A DNA stretch of 58,772 bases from Stutzerimonas chloritidismutans AW-1 (GTDB lineage Bacteria; Pseudomonadota; Gammaproteobacteria; Pseudomonadales; Pseudomonadaceae): contig NZ_AOFQ01000037.1 of NCBI RefSeq assembly GCF_000495915.1, positions 1 through 58,772 on the forward strand, read 5' to 3'. This document shows, in pieces, positions 57,369 to 58,772 of this stretch (position 1 is its first letter; the number at the start of each line of letters is the position of its first letter). Under the pieces are notes generated by a model. The model ran no database searches. It was not told where the DNA came from and saw nothing but the letters and a program-made list of their open reading frames with translations. The position numbers and the translations under genes were made by a program.

Positions 57369-58151
57369 TCAGTCCGCCGGCAGAATGCCTTTGGCTCGCA
57401 ATGCGTTCAGGGCGATCTGCTGACGCAACGGCAGGTCCCTGACGGTTCGGGTGTCCAGGTTCAAGGCGAACAGCCAGGTATTCTCACCAGTCTCCACGTA
57501 GCCGATGTACCAGCCGGTGCCGGGCGTGCTGCGGGCGGCCCAGCCGGTCTTGGCGTAAAGACGATAGTCCTTGGCGGCTTCGGTGAGCATCACCGTCTTC
57601 AGGGTGTCGTAACTGCTGGTGCGGTACGGCAGGCTGCGCGCGGTCACGCGTTTGAGCAGCTCGATCTGTTGCTCGGCGCTGATGGTCAGCGAGCCATCCA
57701 GCCAGAACTCGGTACCGTTGAAGGGCTCGCGCAGCTGACCGTAATGCGCCTGGCGGATGTGTGGCGGATAGTCTGCCGCACCCACCCGCCGCGCCAGCCA
57801 CTGATAGCACCAGACGCAACTGACCTGGAAGGCGCTCTTCAGCGTCTGGTCGCGGTTCCAGTCCTCGATCTCGTAACGGGTGTTGTCCCACGGGATGATC
57901 TCGTCGGCGCCGGCGATGGCGCCTTCCTCCAGCGCGATCAGCGTATTCAGCACCTTGAATGTGGAGGCGGCGGTGAACGGCTGCTTCGCGCGGGCTTCGT
58001 TGTGAACGTAGCGCTGGCCGGTTTCAGCCGATTCGATCACCAGTGTTCCGCCCACGCCAACCTCGTCGAACAGCCGGGCGATATCGGCATCTTCCGCATG
58101 AGCGAAGCCGGAAAAGCCGAGGAACAGAAGCGCGAGGAACAGCTGAGGCAT
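57369..58151 (-). CDS. Class D (OXA-type) beta-lactamase
   Basis: 260 residues with a signal peptide ([20 protein letters not shown]). Class D motifs are S63-T-F-K66 (acylated serine and the Lys that is carboxylated in the family), S111-C-V113 (SxV), W150-L-D-G and K201-T-G203. The YGN position reads Y137-G-Q. It should hydrolyse penicillins in the periplasm; its spectrum cannot be predicted. No mobile element or cassette structure is adjacent, so it looks like a resident chromosomal enzyme. Confidence 0.93.
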   Translation of the reverse strand: MPQLFLALLFLGFSGFAHAEDADIARLFDEVGVGGTLVIESAETGQRYVHNEARAKQPFTAASTFKVLNTLIALEEGAIAGADEIIPWDNTRYEIEDWNRDQTLKSAFQVSCVWCYQWLARRVGAADYPPHIRQAHYGQLREPFNGTEFWLDGSLTISAEQQIELLKRVTARSLPYRTSSYDTLKTVMLTEAAKDYRLYAKTGWAARSTPGTGWYIGYVETGENTWLFALNLDTRTVRDLPLRQQIALNALRAKGILPAD

Positions 58152-58246
58152 TGAAGAATATCCGTAGGGTGGGGATGAGGGTCCGGCTATGCGCGTGCCG
58201 TTCTAACAGGGTTTCCAGCGAAGTCCAGCCAATCGTGAATGAACGG

Positions 58247-58772
58247 TCATTCAGCTGCAGCCAACTGCGCCGCAAAGCGTTCGCGATCCAGTCGATACAG
58301 GCAGTGCCGGCGAAGCGGATGGCCGATTGGCACTCCTGGATGCTCGAACTCCTCCGTTTCACGCATGCCAAGACGGGCCATCACGGCGCGTGAACGTCGA
58401 TTCTCGATAGTAGTGAAGGATACGATTTCGGAAAGATCGAGCGTGCCGAACCCTGTCTTTAGCGCGACCCACGCCGCTTCGCTGGCCAATCCCTGGCCCC
58501 AGTAATCAGCCGCCAGGCGCCAACCTATTTCCACACACGGCGAGAACGGCAAGGTTGCCGACGGCGTATGCAGACCGACGAAGCCGATGAATGCGCCGCG
58601 GGCTTTCAGCTCGACGGCCCAGAATCCCCAGCCGCGTTCTTCGATCAGCGCCTGGCAGCGGTCAGCCATTGCATCGCTCTCGGCCCGGCTGAGCAGGGCG
58701 GGGAAGTGCCGCATGACCCTGGGGTCCGCATTCATCGTGGCGAACGGTGCGCGATCGGCTGGGGGGGGGGGG
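58247..58772 (-). CDS. GNAT-family N-acetyltransferase (RimJ/RimL-like), 5' end missing
   Basis: The internal ATG at 58735 is not the true start. Upstream in frame the sequence reads PADRAPFAT before MNADPRVMRHFP, as expected for a protein with about 15-20 more residues. The acetyl-CoA region is DYWGQGLASEAAWVALKTGF, with FTTIENRRSRAVMARLGM after it. The frame runs into a G homopolymer at the window edge, which probably marks the contig end, so the first residues are missing. Confidence 0.85.
   Translation of the reverse strand, partial: PPPPADRAPFATMNADPRVMRHFPALLSRAESDAMADRCQALIEERGWGFWAVELKARGAFIGFVGLHTPSATLPFSPCVEIGWRLAADYWGQGLASEAAWVALKTGFGTLDLSEIVSFTTIENRRSRAVMARLGMRETEEFEHPGVPIGHPLRRHCLYRLDRERFAAQLAAAE

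Overview
The window is a high-GC chromosomal segment of a pseudomonad, most likely the Stutzerimonas (Pseudomonas stutzeri) group. Three things point there: a class Ia ribonucleotide reductase whose NrdA has two ATP-cone regions and which sits next to an RstA/RstB-type two-component pair (the P. aeruginosa PA1155-PA1158 order, from memory), a pseudomonad-length PlsB, and two REP/RAYT hairpin families of the kind scattered through Pseudomonas genomes. Both ends finish in C/G homopolymers inside reading frames, which suggests draft-contig ends. No tRNA, rRNA or CRISPR array was seen.

Left part (1-17.7 kb): a truncated ion-channel gene, a DUF72 pseudogene (one-base deletion plus a nonsense codon), a YflT-like stress protein, an SDR dehydrogenase, a SotB sugar-efflux transporter, the rRNA hydroxylase RlhA followed by a membrane protein, then a REP-associated tyrosine transposase (RAYT) bracketed by its own REP hairpins, and a giant 8.55 kb cyclic beta-1,2-glucan synthase gene.

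Middle part (17.8-38.2 kb): mostly short metabolic or stress units paired with a divergent regulator. These are a CDF metal exporter with a MerR regulator and textbook MerR operator, a PRISE-type reductase with HxlR, a quinone reductase with LysR, a DUF2855 protein with TetR, an MFS exporter with MarR, and an azoreductase with LysR. Among them lie a CAP-domain protein, a PhoD-like phosphatase, small hypothetical proteins, a SpoU methyltransferase, a BdlA-like soluble chemoreceptor, SAM methyltransferases and a DJ-1/PfpI protein.

Accessory patch (38.2-41.9 kb): a second RAYT with a different REP family, a truncated duplicate of its 5' end, and four poorly characterised genes. These are a DUF4760-like membrane-anchored protein, a Sel1-like secreted protein, and an AT-rich two-gene operon whose first gene (52 codons) overlaps the second by ATGA. 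This is the most unusual part of the window and the best candidate for something undescribed, but no function can be assigned.

Right part (42-58.8 kb): nrdB and nrdA, separated by about 500 bp of repeats and a terminator. Upstream of nrdA lie a sigma70 promoter overlapping an NrdR box, a DnaA box and a second, distant NrdR box beside the two-component genes. Then come DUF4197, a GNAT protein, plsB, katG with an OxyR-like array upstream, a small membrane protein, a methyltransferase, a class D beta-lactamase and a truncated GNAT gene.
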